Notes under the pieces: model-generated
The model's database searches: none
Told to the model about the DNA's origin: nothing
What the model saw: the letters and a program-made list of their open reading frames with translations, nothing else
Source: Streptomyces sp. NBC_01304
GTDB taxonomy: Bacteria > Actinomycetota > Actinomycetes > Streptomycetales > Streptomycetaceae
Assembly: GCF_035975855.1 (NCBI RefSeq)
Contig: NZ_CP109055.1
Location: 372,001-436,000 of the forward strand
Direction of reading: 5' to 3'
Length of the DNA stretch: 64,000 bases
Position numbers and translations under genes: made by a program
Part shown: positions 51,476 through 60,158 of the stretch, one piece after another
Numbering within the stretch: the stretch's first letter is position 1
Layout: every line of letters begins with the position of its first letter

Positions 51476-52945
51476 TCAACGGCTGTTCGCGGATGCCTCC
51501 TTCGAGGTGGTGACCGCGCCTGGATCGGTGGAACGTTGCGGTGCCGCGGAGCCTTCCGCGGGCTCGGACCTCGCCAGCCACAGGCCGGTGAACACGGCGG
51601 TGGCCAAAGTGACGGTGCCGGCAGCGAGGAAGGCGCTGTTGAGGCCGGCCTCGAAGGAGGCGCCGCCGGATTGCCGGGTGCGGACGATGGCTCCGAGGAC
51701 GGCCACGCCGAGCACCGCGCCGATCTGCCGGGTGGTGCTGCTGATGCCTGAGGCGAGGCCGCCTTCCTGCGGGCTGACTGCTTGGATGGCGGCGCCTGTC
51801 AGTGGGGACATGGTCAGCGCGAAGCCGATGCCGGCGAGTCCCATCCGCCACCACACGTTCCCGTAGCCGGTGTCGGCGTGCACCATGCCGAGCGCAAGCA
51901 GTCCCAGGCCGGCCAGGGCCAGCCCGGTGGTGACCACGATGCGGAAGCCGTGCCGGGCGGCGAGGCGGCCCGCGTACGGGCTGACGATCACCATGGCGAG
52001 GGACAGCGGCAGGGTCTGCAGGCCGGCGCGCAGGATCGAGCTGCCCTGGACGTACACGAAGAACTGGGAGAAGAAGAACGAGGAGCCCATGAGCGCGAAC
52101 CCCACGACGACCATGGCGGTGTTGGACACGGTGAACAGGCGCTGCCGGAACAGCCGCAGCGGCAGCATCGGTGCCAAGCGACGCGCTTCGACGGCGACGA
52201 AGGCGGCGAGGAGGATCACCGCGGCGGCGAAGCTGCCCAGGATGGCCGGTGAGGTCCAGCCGCGGGCACCGCCCTCGATCAGCCCGTAGGTCGCAGCCCC
52301 CACCCCGAGAACGGACAGCACCGTGCCCGGGATGTCGATCGCGGGGGCTCCCGGATTACGGGACTCGCCGAGGTGGCGCAATCCGACCAGCAGCAGGAAC
52401 ACGCCGATGGGCAGATTGACCAGGAAGATGGCGGGCCAGCCGAAGGCTTCTGTCAGCACGCCGCCGGCCACGGGGCCCGCGGCCAGACCGATTCCGCTGA
52501 GTCCGGCCCACAGCCCGATCGCCTTGATTCGTTCCTGCGGCACGGGATAGGCGGCAACGAGCAGGGCGAGCGAGGCCGGGGCCAGCGCCGCGGCCCCGAT
52601 GCCCTGCAGCACCCGGCCGACGACCAGCCAGCCGACCGAGGGCGCGAGGCTGCACAGCAGCGACGCGGCGGTGAACACCGCCACGCCGGTCAGGTACACC
52701 CGCTTGCGGCCGAACCGGTCGGCGAAGACTCCGCCGGACAGCAGCAGCATGGCGACCAGCAGTACGTACGCGTCGACGATCCATTGCAGACCGGTCAGCT
52801 CAGTGTGCAGCCGGTGCTGCATGTCGGGCAGCGCCGCTCCAACGATCGTGTTGTCGAGCAGGACCATGAATTGGCCCAGGCAGGTCACCGTGAGCAGCAT
52901 GGCCCGGTTCGGCCGACTGCCTACGGCCGGAGGTGTTGCAGCCAT
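51476..52945 (-). CDS. MFS drug:proton exporter (DHA2/EmrB type)
   Basis: 489 residues from the ATG at 52943-52945 (GAGGGGG upstream). About fourteen membrane segments can be traced. Motif A reads GVFADRFGRKRVYL; motif C reads GLSGIGLAAGPVAGGVL; the first segment contains FMVLLDNTIVGAALP, typical of EmrB/QacA exporters. These pump drugs or secondary metabolites out using proton motive force. It is divergent from a TetR gene, with a dyad in the gap, so induction by the exported compound is likely (inference). Confidence 0.92.
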   Translation of the reverse strand: MAATPPAVGSRPNRAMLLTVTCLGQFMVLLDNTIVGAALPDMQHRLHTELTGLQWIVDAYVLLVAMLLLSGGVFADRFGRKRVYLTGVAVFTAASLLCSLAPSVGWLVVGRVLQGIGAAALAPASLALLVAAYPVPQERIKAIGLWAGLSGIGLAAGPVAGGVLTEAFGWPAIFLVNLPIGVFLLLVGLRHLGESRNPGAPAIDIPGTVLSVLGVGAATYGLIEGGARGWTSPAILGSFAAAVILLAAFVAVEARRLAPMLPLRLFRQRLFTVSNTAMVVVGFALMGSSFFFSQFFVYVQGSSILRAGLQTLPLSLAMVIVSPYAGRLAARHGFRIVVTTGLALAGLGLLALGMVHADTGYGNVWWRMGLAGIGFALTMSPLTGAAIQAVSPQEGGLASGISSTTRQIGAVLGVAVLGAIVRTRQSGGASFEAGLNSAFLAAGTVTLATAVFTGLWLARSEPAEGSAAPQRSTDPGAVTTSKEASANSR

Positions 52946-53059
52946 GGGAATCCCCCTCAATCGGTAGTTGCGCCTCTCCACGGCCGACGTGGTCAGCCTC
53001 CGAGCGCACTAAAGCAGCCAGGAGCTGCGTTAGGAGACTGTAGGGAGGATCGCCTCACA

Positions 53060-53080
53060 AACGCAAGTGCCAACTGCGTT
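53060..53080. promoter_or_regulatory. TetR operator candidate of the exporter
   Basis: AACGCA and TGCGTT, six bases each, are inverted over 9 bp in the divergent gap; a related half AGCTGCGTT lies at about 53021. Confidence 0.6.
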
Positions 53081-53091
53081 AAGGTGGAGGC

Positions 53092-53658
53092 ATGAACGAG
53101 CGACAGCGAGCCCGGCGGCCCGGCGGGCGCAGCGCCCGCGTCGCCGCGGACGTGCACCAGGCCGTCACCGACCTGATCAACGAGCGCGGCTACGGCAACT
53201 TCACCGTCGGCGAGGTCGCAGCCCGTGCAGGCGTGGCCGACAGCAGCATCTACCGCCGGTGGGGCGGCCTGGAAACCCTGCTCTCCGACGTGGCGCTCAC
53301 CCGCCTCAATGCGCAGTCGCCGATGCCCGACACCGGGAGCCTGGCCGGCGACCTGCGCACGTACGCGGCCCAAGTGGCCCGCGAGATCACCGGACCCGAC
53401 GGCCTGTTGCTGGTGCGCCTGGCCGTCGCCTTGTCGAGCACCGGCCAGCAGGGCCTGCAGGCCCGTGACGACCTCCGCGACGAACGCACCCGACAGCTGC
53501 AGTCCATGCTCGACCGCGCCCGCGAACGCGGCGAGGACGCACCCGACGCGCTCGGCGTGCTGGACCACATCCTGGCCCCGATGTATATCCGCGTCCTGTT
53601 CGGCATGGGCCCGCTCACCCCGGACTACGTCGACGGACTGGTCGACCGGTTGCTGTGA
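53092..53658 (+). CDS. TetR-family regulator of the exporter
   Basis: 188 residues with AAGGTGGAGG before the ATG at 53092. The HTH (FTVGEVAARAGVADSSIYRR) is preceded by an Arg-rich arm (RARRPGGRSARV). The C-terminal helices carry the ligand site. It lies 146 bp from and divergent to the MFS gene, whose transcription it probably represses. Confidence 0.92.
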   Translation: MNERQRARRPGGRSARVAADVHQAVTDLINERGYGNFTVGEVAARAGVADSSIYRRWGGLETLLSDVALTRLNAQSPMPDTGSLAGDLRTYAAQVAREITGPDGLLLVRLAVALSSTGQQGLQARDDLRDERTRQLQSMLDRARERGEDAPDALGVLDHILAPMYIRVLFGMGPLTPDYVDGLVDRLL

Positions 53659-53886
53659 CCTCGCGCCGGTCCCCGGGATCAGCCCTCGGACACGGCGCCG
53701 GGGCTCCGCGGCGCCACGGCTCCATGCGGTGCTCTCAGACGTTCTTCCCCACGCAGCCACGCGCTTTGGCCTGCTGGCGCTCCCTAATTACGGCGCTCGG
53801 CTGTACGTTGCACGGTGTCGACGGACGGCTCACCGCCGCCTCCCGCTGATCGCGCTCACGGAATGTGTGCCTGATCCCTCAACGAG
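53659..53886. other. Intergenic region, no supported gene
   Basis: 228 bp between the TetR stop and the left repeat. Frames are Arg/Pro-rich; nothing recognised. Confidence 0.4.
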
Positions 53887-54003
53887 TGTCATTTGTCGGT
53901 GAGTTCATATGTCATCCGAGGGCCCGTGAGGCTTGGAATATCGGTGAGTTTCGATGTCACTTGGATGTTCTGGCAAGGCATCCGTAGGCCGTGGAGAGCA
54001 TTC

Positions 54004-54024
54004 CCCCGGCGCGAAGCGCCGGGG
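54004..54024. repeat. GC hairpin inside the left part of the element
   Basis: CCCCGGCGC (54004-54012) and GCGCCGGGG (54016-54024) form a 9-bp stem with a GAA loop, after ATTCC. Reminiscent of the subterminal hairpins of IS200/IS605 elements; no other sign of one. Confidence 0.5.
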
Positions 54025-54169
54025 CGTCGTAGACATGGCTGGGCGGCACGTGCCCTTGCGGGAGGCATGAGCTGGCTCAGGTTGTCCGGGTTCTGTCTCA
54101 GGTTCAGCGGATAGCGATCATCGGGTGCGAGAGGTTCCCGGTGCGGCGGATGCCCGGCAGGGTGGGGAC

Positions 54170-54973
54170 ATGCCTGTGGGATTCAGTGGCGCAGTGGCCG
54201 AGTACTACGCAGAGTTCCGGCGCGGGTACCCCTCCGAGGTTTTTGACGCATTGCAGGAACTCTTCGAGTTGTCGAAAGCCGATGTCGTACTCGACTTGGG
54301 GTGTGGCACTGGCCAGCTTGCCCTTCCCTTCGCTTCCCGGGTTCGTTCCGTGGTGGGAGTGGACCCCGAGCCGGACATGCTGCGGCTGGCCAGCGTTGCA
54401 GCCGGCGACCAGGGAATCAGGAATGCGGCCTGGATCCTTGGCGCCGACACCGACGTTCCGGCGCTCGGGGCCCTGATGGGAGAACAGTCGCTGGCACTGA
54501 CGGTGATCGGACAGGCTCTTCACTGGATGCAACACGAAGAACTCTTCCGCGCTGTGTCGCCGCTGCTCCGCGCAGGCGGAGGCATTGCGGTGATTTCGAA
54601 CGGAACGCCGCTATGGCTGCAGGACAGCGCATGGTCCCGAGCCCTGCGTGGCTGTCTGGAAGAGTGGTTGGGAACCACGGTGGAAGCATCCTGCGGTACC
54701 AGCGGCCGCGACAGGCTGAGGTATGCGCAGGCGATGGAGTCGGCGGGCTTCGTCGATGTGCGGGAAATCGCAGTCGAATACAGCGGTGAACTGACCTTCG
54801 ATCAGCTGTTCGGCGGAGTCTGCTCCGCAATTCCCGCCGACCAGTTGCCCGGACCGGACGAACGCGATGTCTTCGCCGAACGTATCCGGCAAGCACTCCC
54901 CGCGGACAAGCGGTTCACCGAGCACGTGAGGGTGTCCACGCTGGTGGGACGTGTCGGGGACGTCGATGCTTAG
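54170..54973 (+). CDS. SAM-dependent methyltransferase (class I)
   Basis: 267 residues from the ATG at 54170 (GGTGGGGAC just upstream). Motif I VLDLGCGTGQLALPF (about 39-53) binds SAM; VVGVDPEPDMLRLA is motif II; the QALHWM stretch (about 123-128) and the later helical lid fit UbiE/trans-aconitate-type small-molecule methyltransferases. The substrate is not evident. It lies between the inverted repeats, in sequence less GC-rich than its surroundings, consistent with transfer. Confidence 0.88.
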   Translation: MPVGFSGAVAEYYAEFRRGYPSEVFDALQELFELSKADVVLDLGCGTGQLALPFASRVRSVVGVDPEPDMLRLASVAAGDQGIRNAAWILGADTDVPALGALMGEQSLALTVIGQALHWMQHEELFRAVSPLLRAGGGIAVISNGTPLWLQDSAWSRALRGCLEEWLGTTVEASCGTSGRDRLRYAQAMESAGFVDVREIAVEYSGELTFDQLFGGVCSAIPADQLPGPDERDVFAERIRQALPADKRFTEHVRVSTLVGRVGDVDA

Positions 54974-55052
54974 CCGGCTGTAGCACCGGCCCGCACCCAG
55001 GTCTGTGCGAGGCGGTAGGAGTCCGTGCCGGGCAGGCTGCCGGCCGGCAGCC

Positions 55053-55577
55053 TCAGACCGGCTGAACGCTTCCGTCGAGCCAGTCGGTTGATGTAAGCCC
55101 TTCGACAAACGACTCGAAGTCCGGAGCGAGGACAAGGTCGCTTTCCGCATCGGCGTCGAACCACGTGACCGACGGCTCGCCTTGCCTGCCGCAGCCCCGG
55201 TAGTCGAGCGCGACCCAGTAGTGCCCGTCGCCAGAGAGAAGGACAATCGGCGCCGGAAGGTCCCACTCCTCAACCAGATATGGCGTGTCCAGCAGCGACG
55301 TCATCCGCTCGCGCCGGCCGATCCCCATCAAGTCGCCGAACGGCACGTGATCCTCGCCCCACGATGTCGGCACCCGCGTCGGAAACACGTTCCAGCGATC
55401 CGCCACCCCACCGCCGTTCCGCACCCGCAAGAGCGTCAGCAGCGAAGCAGGAAGCGAGACACCGAGCAGGCGTTCGGCGTCTTGAACCATCTCTGCCGTC
55501 AGTGGCGGCTGGACTCCGTAGTCGTCGTAGTTCCAGAACGATGCCCTGACCTCATCGAAGCGCGTCACGATCAGCAT
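55053..55577 (-). CDS. SMI1/KNR4 (SUKH) family protein
   Basis: 174 residues from the ATG at 55575-55577. SUKH proteins often serve as immunity proteins in toxin systems. The start region VRASFWNYDDYGVQPPLTAE, then AERLLGVSLPASLLTLLRVR and NGGG (the typical LP..Y/L..NGG core) and WVALDYRGCGRQGEPSVTWF match SUKH-1. No toxin gene is adjacent. The start lies just inside the right terminal repeat, convergent with the methyltransferase. Confidence 0.85.
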   Translation of the reverse strand: MLIVTRFDEVRASFWNYDDYGVQPPLTAEMVQDAERLLGVSLPASLLTLLRVRNGGGVADRWNVFPTRVPTSWGEDHVPFGDLMGIGRRERMTSLLDTPYLVEEWDLPAPIVLLSGDGHYWVALDYRGCGRQGEPSVTWFDADAESDLVLAPDFESFVEGLTSTDWLDGSVQPV

Positions 55578-55956
55578 GGTATGGCTCGGGACCTGACGCG
55601 CCGAGAAGGCAACCGAACGTCCAAGCGACATTGAAACTCGGCGACATCGATCAAGCCGCATGGCTCCGACTGACATCGAGACTCAGCGACAACGACATCC
55701 CCGACAGCCCGCACAGCCCACCGGTTGATGTTCGGACGCGCCCGGCTGGACGCCTACTTCGCCCGGATCGCCGCCCGGTTCACCCCACTGAGCGGCCGCT
55801 GGCCGGGGGGGGTGCCTCTATGTTCTTCGTCAAGCGTTTGGGGTGGCCTCGGACCGGGGTTCGATCTTCTCTGTGGAGCGTGAGACTGTCTGGTTCATGC
55901 CAGAGATGACGAGTGGGTTAAAGGCAGCCTTGGCTGAGGCGTCGTCTCCTTCATGA

Positions 55957-56313
55957 GCGCAACGTGTTCGCGCCGGGCGTGCTCTTGCTTCCTCCGCTGA
56001 TGTTTCTGAGGTTGCGGAGGCGTTGGTGGGGCTGCTGCTGGACGTTGAGGACACGGCGGTGACCCGACAGACGGCAGAGACATTGACCCGGGTGGGGACG
56101 GTGGCTGCCATAAGACTTGTCGCTCTTGCGGTTGCCGAGGCTGACGACAACCAGGCCGACTGGCTGCAGACCGGGGTGCATGACGCTCTCGCGGGAACGG
56201 GCAGTGTGCCGGACGTCGCAGCGGCCTGCGGGAAGCTTGCCCGGGATCCGGAAGAAGCTGTCCGTCGGGGTGCTGTAGAGATCTCGGCATGGGCAGACGG
56301 CACGAGGTCCTGA
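55957..56313 (+). pseudogene. Helical-repeat gene fragment with an upstream in-frame stop
   Basis: A coding-like frame (SSADVSEVAEALVGLLLD, then TRQTAETLTRVGTVAAIRL, DDNQADWLQTGVHDALAGTG, ARDPEEAVRRGAVEISAWAD) reads like HEAT-type helical repeats. The same frame before the TGA at 55954 (WVKAALAEASSPS) appears to belong to it, so a premature stop or earlier shift is likely. A TTG at 56023 could start a 96-residue remnant. No family named. Confidence 0.4.
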
Positions 56314-56326
56314 TCTGCATCGACGT

Positions 56327-56511
56327 CTATGTGGGCTTGTCCATGCCACCGTCGCCTGAGGGGTGCGGGGTGCCGTCGCGGAGCATCGCGAACAGGCGTC
56401 GGCTCGGCGTCTGGCGAGGCAGAGCAGGGCCTGGTTGTGGCGTTTGCCCTGGGCGATCCCTTTATCGCGGTAGGTGCGGGAGGCGGGGTCGCCCAGGCCA
56501 TGCACTCGCCA
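56327..56511 (-). pseudogene. IS110-family transposase C-terminal fragment
   Basis: The minus strand encodes DPASRTYRDKGIAQGKRHNQ, then ALLCLARRRAD, matching the end of IS110-type transposases (usually RxYYDRKRAxGKxHxxALxCLARRRxDVLxAMLRDGT). A one-base shift then gives LFAMLRDGTPHPSGDGG and a stop. Only the last 60 codons remain. Confidence 0.7.
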
Positions 56512-56655
56512 AGGGAGGTAGTCATGCCAACTCCGAAGGCCGGTAGCCCCGTTGCGGGACTACGAAGACGGTAATGGGGGGACGTCCCGGGCGGCTGCAG
56601 GTGATGTCCATGCGTACGTGTCATCTACGTGCGCCAGAATGCCGAGACTGCCGTG

Positions 56656-57504
56656 TCAGTGCCTGGATGCGCGCTTCGGGGCGGTCCATGCAACGTCGTC
56701 GACCGCGAGCCATGGCGCGGTCGAAACAGCCGTGGGTGTCACCCCGGCGAAGGCCACGACGTCGCGATGCAGGTGGGACTGGTCGGCGTAGCCGCTGTCT
56801 GCCGCCACCGAGCCGGCGCTGTGCCCCGCGGCGAGGCGGTGGGCCGCGTGGTCGAAGCGGATGAGTTGCGCGGCGCGCTTGGGTGTGAGGCCGATCTGGG
56901 ATCGGAACCGTGCCCACAGCCGCTTGCGGCTCCAGCCGACCGCTGCGGCCAGGGGCTCGACGCGGACCTGCCCGCGGTTGGTCAGCATCTGCCGCCAGGC
57001 GTGGGCGACTTCTGGGTCGACCGCCCGGCTTGCCTCGTGCCGTCGGGCGAGTGCGGTCTCCGCGATCGAGAACCGCTCTTCCCACGACGCGGCAGCACGT
57101 AGCTGTTCCTGGGTTCGTGTGGCGCCCCGGCCCCAGAGCTCGTCGAGGGCGACCATCGCTCCCCCCAGCTCCAGGGAGACACCCAGCACCGCATGCGCGA
57201 TCACTGGTGACAGCCGTATCTGCAGGCAGTCGATGTCCCCGCCACGCACGTGAACGCCGCCGGGCACGAGCCCGAACACGACGCCGCCGTGCAGCTGTTG
57301 ACCGCGGACGTTGTCGACGATCAGCCCATTGCCCAAGTCGACAGCCACGGTGACGGCCGGATACGGGATCACCTGGAGGTCGAGGGGGTCCGCGGTGCGA
57401 TCACGGAACCCGGCCATGCTGACCCCCGGCAGCCGACCGGGCCGAGACGGCGTGCTGATGTCCCACCGCGCGGCAGGCGCACGAGCTCCCTCGACTGAAC
57501 GCAT
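56656..57504 (-). CDS. AraC-family transcriptional regulator
   Basis: 282 residues. The C-terminal AraC double-HTH is present: VEPLAAAVGWSRKRLWARFR, then GLTPKRAAQLIRFDHAAHRL and SVAADSGYADQSHLHRDVVA. The N-terminal 160 residues resemble the sensing part of small Streptomyces AraC regulators, without a clear cupin signature. It is divergent from the amidase gene across a 120-bp gap and may control it (inference). Confidence 0.85.
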   Translation of the reverse strand: MRSVEGARAPAARWDISTPSRPGRLPGVSMAGFRDRTADPLDLQVIPYPAVTVAVDLGNGLIVDNVRGQQLHGGVVFGLVPGGVHVRGGDIDCLQIRLSPVIAHAVLGVSLELGGAMVALDELWGRGATRTQEQLRAAASWEERFSIAETALARRHEASRAVDPEVAHAWRQMLTNRGQVRVEPLAAAVGWSRKRLWARFRSQIGLTPKRAAQLIRFDHAAHRLAAGHSAGSVAADSGYADQSHLHRDVVAFAGVTPTAVSTAPWLAVDDVAWTAPKRASRH

Positions 57505-57624
57505 GTTCTCAGGCTACGGGTCAACTCCCGTGGTTTCAGGACCCGTCGCGACATTCGTTCAAGACGTGCCCTCCGGCGCGCGGCAACACTGACACCCCAC
57601 TACCCGCCCCGGAAGGGACTGTTC

Positions 57625-59064
57625 GTGACGCGCTACTCGATCGACCCGTTCACGTCGGCCGTCGAACTCGCCGCGGCCATACGTCGCAAGGAGGTGAGCC
57701 CAGTAGAGGTAGCGGACACCTACCTGGAACGGATGGACGAACTCGACCCCCGACTCAACGCGTTCTGCCACCGGGCCGACCACGACGTCCGCAAGTCCGC
57801 GACCGCGGCGGCCGACGCCGTGGTGCACGCCGCATCGCCCGACGACCTGCCGCCGTTCCACGGAGTCCCGCTCCCGATCAAGGACTTCCTTGACGTGGCC
57901 GGTTGGCCCACGACCTACGGGAGCGCCGGCGCCGACCCGACACCGGCCGCGGCATCGGACACGGTGGTGCGCCGGTTCACGGACGCGGGGTTCGTGCCGC
58001 TCGGCAAGACCACCCTCTCCGAGTTCGGCTCCGTGTCGTTCACCGAGAGCGAGGCCCTCGGCATCTCCCGCAACCCGTGGGATCCGGACCGCTCGCCGGG
58101 CGGGTCGTCGAGCGGCGCGGGCGCCGCCGTCGCGTCGGGAATGGCGCCCATCGCGCACGCCGCCGACGGCGGCGGCTCGATCCGCGTCCCGGCGTCGTGC
58201 AACGGTCTCGTCGGGCTCAAGCCCACCCGCGGGCTGATCGCCGACGCGGTCATCGGCTGCGAGGGCATGGCCACCAACGGCGTGCTCACCCGGACGGTGG
58301 CCGACACGGCGGCAGCCCTGGATGTACTGGCCCGACACGATCCCGCCGCATGGTGGTCGCCCCCGGCCCCGCGACGCCCCTTCGCGGACGCGCTCACGAC
58401 AGCCCCTCCGACGGGACTGCGGATCGGGGTGCTCGTCGATCCCCCGATCGCCGGGATGGGCGTGGACCCGGCGTGCCGTACGGCGGTCGACACGACGCTG
58501 CGGACCCTCGAAGCCGCGGGCCACCACGTGGTGGACGCACCCCTGCCGCTGCCGCCGACCGACGAGCTGATCGCGGCGTTCACGACGATCTGGAACGTCG
58601 CCGCCGTGGGCTTCCCACTCGCCGACCCGGACCGCGTCGAGCCACACAACCGGGTCCTGCGCGAAGCGGCGCGCGCCGTCGACTCCTGGGCCTATGCGGA
58701 GGCCCTGCTCCGCACCCAGCGTCTGTCGCGGCGCGTCGTCGAAGCGTTCGTCGGCAGTTTCGACCTGCTCGTCACGCCCACGATGGCGTGCCTGCCCCCG
58801 CCCGTCGGCTTCTGGCGCACGGGCGGCGGAGATGACCCGCTGACACCCATGCTGAAGAGCTATCCGCTGGCCGTGTTCACCTCGCTGTTCAACGTGACCG
58901 GCCAACCGGCGATCTCGCTGCCCGTCCATCACGACGACACCACCAATCTGCCCGTCGGCGTCCAACTCGTCGCCGCGCCATGGCGGGAAGACCTGCTGCT
59001 GCAGGTGTCGCGCACGCTCGAACTCGCGCTGCCCTGGGCGGATCGCCGCCCGACTGTCAGCTGA
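57625..59064 (+). CDS. Amidase (amidase-signature family)
   Basis: 479 residues. Amidase-signature enzymes hydrolyse amides using a Ser-cisSer-Lys triad. Here Lys86 (PIKD), Ser161 in GGSSSGAG and Ser185 in DGGGSIRVPAS keep the family spacing. The GTG at 57625 has GGAAGGGA upstream. No membrane or signal segment is seen, so it is cytoplasmic. The closest named types are GatA- and AmiE-like amidases; no GatB/GatC genes are here, so a catabolic amidase is likely. A cupin follows 92 bp downstream. Confidence 0.9.
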   Translation: MTRYSIDPFTSAVELAAAIRRKEVSPVEVADTYLERMDELDPRLNAFCHRADHDVRKSATAAADAVVHAASPDDLPPFHGVPLPIKDFLDVAGWPTTYGSAGADPTPAAASDTVVRRFTDAGFVPLGKTTLSEFGSVSFTESEALGISRNPWDPDRSPGGSSSGAGAAVASGMAPIAHAADGGGSIRVPASCNGLVGLKPTRGLIADAVIGCEGMATNGVLTRTVADTAAALDVLARHDPAAWWSPPAPRRPFADALTTAPPTGLRIGVLVDPPIAGMGVDPACRTAVDTTLRTLEAAGHHVVDAPLPLPPTDELIAAFTTIWNVAAVGFPLADPDRVEPHNRVLREAARAVDSWAYAEALLRTQRLSRRVVEAFVGSFDLLVTPTMACLPPPVGFWRTGGGDDPLTPMLKSYPLAVFTSLFNVTGQPAISLPVHHDDTTNLPVGVQLVAAPWREDLLLQVSRTLELALPWADRRPTVS

Positions 59065-59156
59065 CGCCCCTCGAAGATGTCGTACGACTCAAACACCCCC
59101 AGGACACGCGCACCAGCACGTCCCGAACAAGCTCACCGCAGAAAGGAAGTCCCGGC

Positions 59157-59546
59157 ATGGCCGTCACTCCGATCGATCTCTACGCTTCTTTCCTCCACCT
59201 CCGGCAAGATGGCCAGGTGCGTGCCGAGCAGCCGGTCTTCGACCCCGAACGGGACGGCTGGCAGGTGATGACCTTCCACGTGGAGACCGACGCCGACGTC
59301 CACGCCGACCACTGGGAACTCCACACTGCCGCGGACGAAGTCGTCTCCTGCCTCACCGGCGGGATACGCCTCTGCCTGCGCCCGCAGCAGCCGGGAGACG
59401 AAGAGGAACAGATCAAGCTTGCCGCCGGAACCGCAGCCGTCGTGCCGCGTGGACGCTGGCACCGCATCGCCCTGGACGCCCCCAGCGACATCATGTCCGT
59501 CACCGTGCCACGTGGCAGCCGCCTGGAAGAGCGGACCGAGGCCTGA
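59157..59546 (+). CDS. Cupin-domain protein
   Basis: 129 residues from the ATG at 59157 (AGAAAGGAAG upstream). The cupin barrel reads DADVHADHWELHTAADEVVS (His/Glu metal-site positions), followed by AGTAAVVPRGRWHRIALDAP, a second motif. It may act as a small metal-dependent enzyme or binding protein. It follows the amidase on the same strand and may be cotranscribed. Confidence 0.85.
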   Translation: MAVTPIDLYASFLHLRQDGQVRAEQPVFDPERDGWQVMTFHVETDADVHADHWELHTAADEVVSCLTGGIRLCLRPQQPGDEEEQIKLAAGTAAVVPRGRWHRIALDAPSDIMSVTVPRGSRLEERTEA

Positions 59547-59642
59547 CGAACACGACGGACCGGAGCCATCGGCGGGCTCGGGCGCGGACGGCACTGGCCC
59601 GGGCCCGACGGGAGGAGTGAAATACCGACACTGACGGCTCTG

Positions 59643-59867
59643 TCAGGTCTTCACCCGATGCAGCTGGATCTGTGGATTGACGAAGAGGTGCACGAACCCG
59701 CACTGCCAGCAGATCAGCCCCGTCGCGGTCTCATCCGCCCACGCAAGATTGAAGAGTTCTCCACCGGTGCTGTTGAGCTTCACGCCTCGCTCACGAAAGA
59801 CGTCACCCTTGCAGAACTGACAGGTGATCCAGGTTTCCCCCAGCGAGGCCCGGAAAGCCTTGGCCAT
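59643..59867 (-). CDS. Small zinc-ribbon-like protein
   Basis: 74 residues from the ATG at 59865-59867 with GGGGGAAT upstream. Two C-x-x-C pairs (CQFC and CWQC) with a 40-residue spacing suggest a zinc ribbon; the second half (ATGLICWQCGFVHLFVNPQI) is hydrophobic. No family named. It converges with the cupin gene. The 291 bp upstream of it, before 60159, hold the leader of the next + strand gene and nothing else I can support. Confidence 0.6.
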   Translation of the reverse strand: MAKAFRASLGETWITCQFCKGDVFRERGVKLNSTGGELFNLAWADETATGLICWQCGFVHLFVNPQIQLHRVKT

Positions 59868-60158
59868 GCATTCCCCCTTCTGCACGAAGCAGCGGCCCGA
59901 GAACGGCTGCCCCTCCCCCGATCCTCCAACGGTGAAGTGACCTTGCCCTGAACCAGGCACAGAGCAACGCGGGTTGAGCAAGATCTGAGCAACCCGTCCG
60001 CCCTGCCCGCAGAGGGTGACAAGGCCGCTGCAGGAGGATCCGAGCCATGGCAGGCCCTGCTCCCTCCCCCACCTGACTGGACGGCCTCGCGTAACGCGCC
60101 TTGGTCCAAGAGGCGCACGTCACCGCTTGATCACTTCTCGGGCGGGTACCTGTGCTCC

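Larger units (their letters stand above)
53887..55697. mobile_element. Insertion-sequence-type element carrying a methyltransferase and a SUKH protein
   Basis: The ends are inverted, diverged repeats: left 53887-53967, right 55612-55697. Each has two 18-bp subrepeats exactly 45 bp apart. Left: CGGTGAGTTCATATGTCA at 53897 and CGGTGAGTTTCGATGTCA at 53942. Right, complementary: TGACATCGAGACTCAGCG at 55671 and CGACATTGAAACTCGGCG at 55626. Multiple subterminal repeats with TGTC outer ends resemble IS21-family termini (from memory). No transposase lies between, and no target duplication is evident, so the element is non-autonomous or decayed. Confidence 0.6.

Noticed and set aside
53887..55697. A target-site duplication around the methyltransferase/SUKH element
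   Set aside because: The bases outside the two TGTC ends do not match, so none is claimed.
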